Source of the DNA: a virus
Virus record (IMG/VR): IMGVR_UViG_3300032053_000216
Location: 1-37,861 of that record
Strand: one strand, 5' to 3'
DNA length: 37,861 nucleotides
Part shown: positions 37,070-37,861 of the stretch, in pieces
Layout of the letters: every line of letters begins with the position of its first letter
How positions within the stretch are numbered: position 1 is the stretch's first letter
The notes under the pieces: model-generated
What the model was told of the DNA's origin: nothing
Seen by the model: the letters and a program-made list of their open reading frames with translations, nothing else
Database searches by the model: none
Translations under genes and position numbers: made by a program

Positions 37070-37813
37070 ATGACATATTGCACTTGGTGTGGAGAATGGT
37101 TCACTCCTGATAATGAACATCCTTATCAGAAGTTTTGCCGTACTGAACACCGTAAGAAATATGATCATAAGCAAGAGAATATTAGGCGATCGCAGAAGAG
37201 GAGAGAGAAGTTCACACCTTGCCCATTTTGCGGAACGCCATTCTCGCCATCTAAAGAGCATCTGAAATATTGCTCTGATATGTGCAGTTCTATAGCATAT
37301 GTTCTGAATATTCAGGAGCGCCATAAAACAATAGTAACTGAAAATAAAGGTCGGATACGAAATTGCAAATATTGTGGCCGCGAATTCAACACTAAAGTAA
37401 CAGGCCGTTCTAAATATGATACAGACAAATGCTATTTTCTTGATGTTTATGGCCACGAAGAACCCCGTGAAATAGTAAAGAATTGTGAGTATTGTGGTAA
37501 AGAATATCCGACCAGGATATCTAAATCAATTGCTTGTTGCCACGGTCATACACGTAGGTTGAATAAGATCAGACGTAAAGCGAGAATGCGTAGCACTGAA
37601 CAAGTGCATTATTCAAGGTTCGGAATCTTTCAACGTGATAACTTCATCTGCTATATATGCGGCAGGCCTTTGAATATGGATGCGGTTGCCCCTCAATGGG
37701 ATAGTCCCTCTATAGATCATGTTGTGGCATTGTCTAATGGTGGAAATGATACGCCAAGTAATGTGAAGGCTGCTCACTTCCTATGTAACACGATCAAGAG
37801 TAATAGACAATGA
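37070..37813 (+). CDS. Multi-zinc-finger HNH homing endonuclease-like protein
   Basis: 247-aa protein directly after the HNH stop. It has four Cys-rich ribbons: CTWCGEWF...FCRTEH, CPFCGTPFS...CSDMC, CKYCGREFN...DKCYF and CEYCGKEYP...CCHGH, followed by a C-terminal HNH: FQRDNFICYICGRPLNM, SIDHVVALSNGGND, HFLCNTIKSNRQ. These zinc ribbons are probably DNA-binding, as in GIY/HNH homing endonucleases. The gene is visibly more AT-rich than its neighbours, pointing to independent acquisition. Confidence 0.8.
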   Translation: MTYCTWCGEWFTPDNEHPYQKFCRTEHRKKYDHKQENIRRSQKRREKFTPCPFCGTPFSPSKEHLKYCSDMCSSIAYVLNIQERHKTIVTENKGRIRNCKYCGREFNTKVTGRSKYDTDKCYFLDVYGHEEPREIVKNCEYCGKEYPTRISKSIACCHGHTRRLNKIRRKARMRSTEQVHYSRFGIFQRDNFICYICGRPLNMDAVAPQWDSPSIDHVVALSNGGNDTPSNVKAAHFLCNTIKSNRQ

Positions 37814-37861
37814 TGCAAATGGGTATGCCGGCAATAATGTTTGCAACTTTTTTCGTACTAG
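37810..37861 (+). CDS. Small hydrophobic ORF, cut by the window edge
   Basis: ATG at 37810 overlaps the stop of the HNH gene (ATGA) and reads MMQMGMPAIMFATFFVL to the edge. If base 37861 is joined to base 1, the frame continues for three codons and stops at TGA (9-11), giving a 20-aa hydrophobic peptide ending 34 bases before the terminase start. This supports, but does not prove, that the window is a linearised circle. Confidence 0.3.
   Translation, partial: MMQMGMPAIMFATFFVL

Noticed and set aside
1-37861. tRNA or rRNA genes
   Set aside because: I did not recognise any cloverleaf or rRNA sequence; a tRNA search program would settle it.

Overview
The window reads as an essentially complete genome of a temperate, long-tailed dsDNA phage (siphovirus, HK97-type head) or an excised prophage. 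The host cannot be fixed from sequence alone. Moderately high GC, good AAGGAG ribosome sites, sigma70-like promoters, a lipobox lipoprotein and short intergenic palindromes beginning GTAGGGG are compatible with a bacterium such as a Chloroflexota (Anaerolineae) member, but that is a low-confidence guess. The order runs from terminase at the left edge to HNH endonucleases at the right edge, and a small ORF stays open across the edge and closes if the ends are joined. This suggests a circularly permuted genome.

Layout. 46-18961 (+) is the late operon: small and large terminase, a 54-aa membrane peptide, portal, ClpP-like prohead protease, major capsid protein, a second head protein, head-tail connectors, tail terminator, major tail protein, tail chaperones joined by a canonical -1 frameshift site, tape measure, distal tail protein, and a 1299-aa tail tip/fibre. 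A bidirectional terminator at about 18992-19017 separates it from a leftward lysogeny operon (22852 to 19004): Cro/CI-type repressor, two membrane proteins, an unknown protein, a DEDDh exonuclease-BRCT protein and a large serine integrase. A divergent promoter/operator region (22853-22974) drives the rightward early region: ribbon-helix-helix protein, many small membrane or unknown proteins, a lipoprotein, zinc-finger proteins, an ASCH protein and a ParB-like protein.

The most notable module is 30552-34242: six overlapping genes that look like a type IV-B CRISPR-Cas effector cassette: Csf1-like zinc-finger protein, Cas11-like small helical protein, Cas7/Csf2-like and Cas5/Csf3-like RAMP proteins, a small HTH protein and a CysH-like PP-loop ATPase. 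I see no Cas6, DinG helicase, adaptation genes or CRISPR array, which matches what is known of subtype IV-B. Such cassettes are mostly known from plasmids; here one sits in the early region of a phage next to a ParB-like gene. Directly after it is a strong promoter whose 17-bp spacer is almost filled by a perfect palindrome (operator), driving two unrecognised genes, one ending in an AT-hook-like tail. A strong terminator follows.

35351-37813 (+) is the lysis and endonuclease end: two holin-like membrane proteins, a GH25-type endolysin and two HNH proteins leading back to the terminase. I recognise no phage replication initiator, helicase, primase or polymerase.
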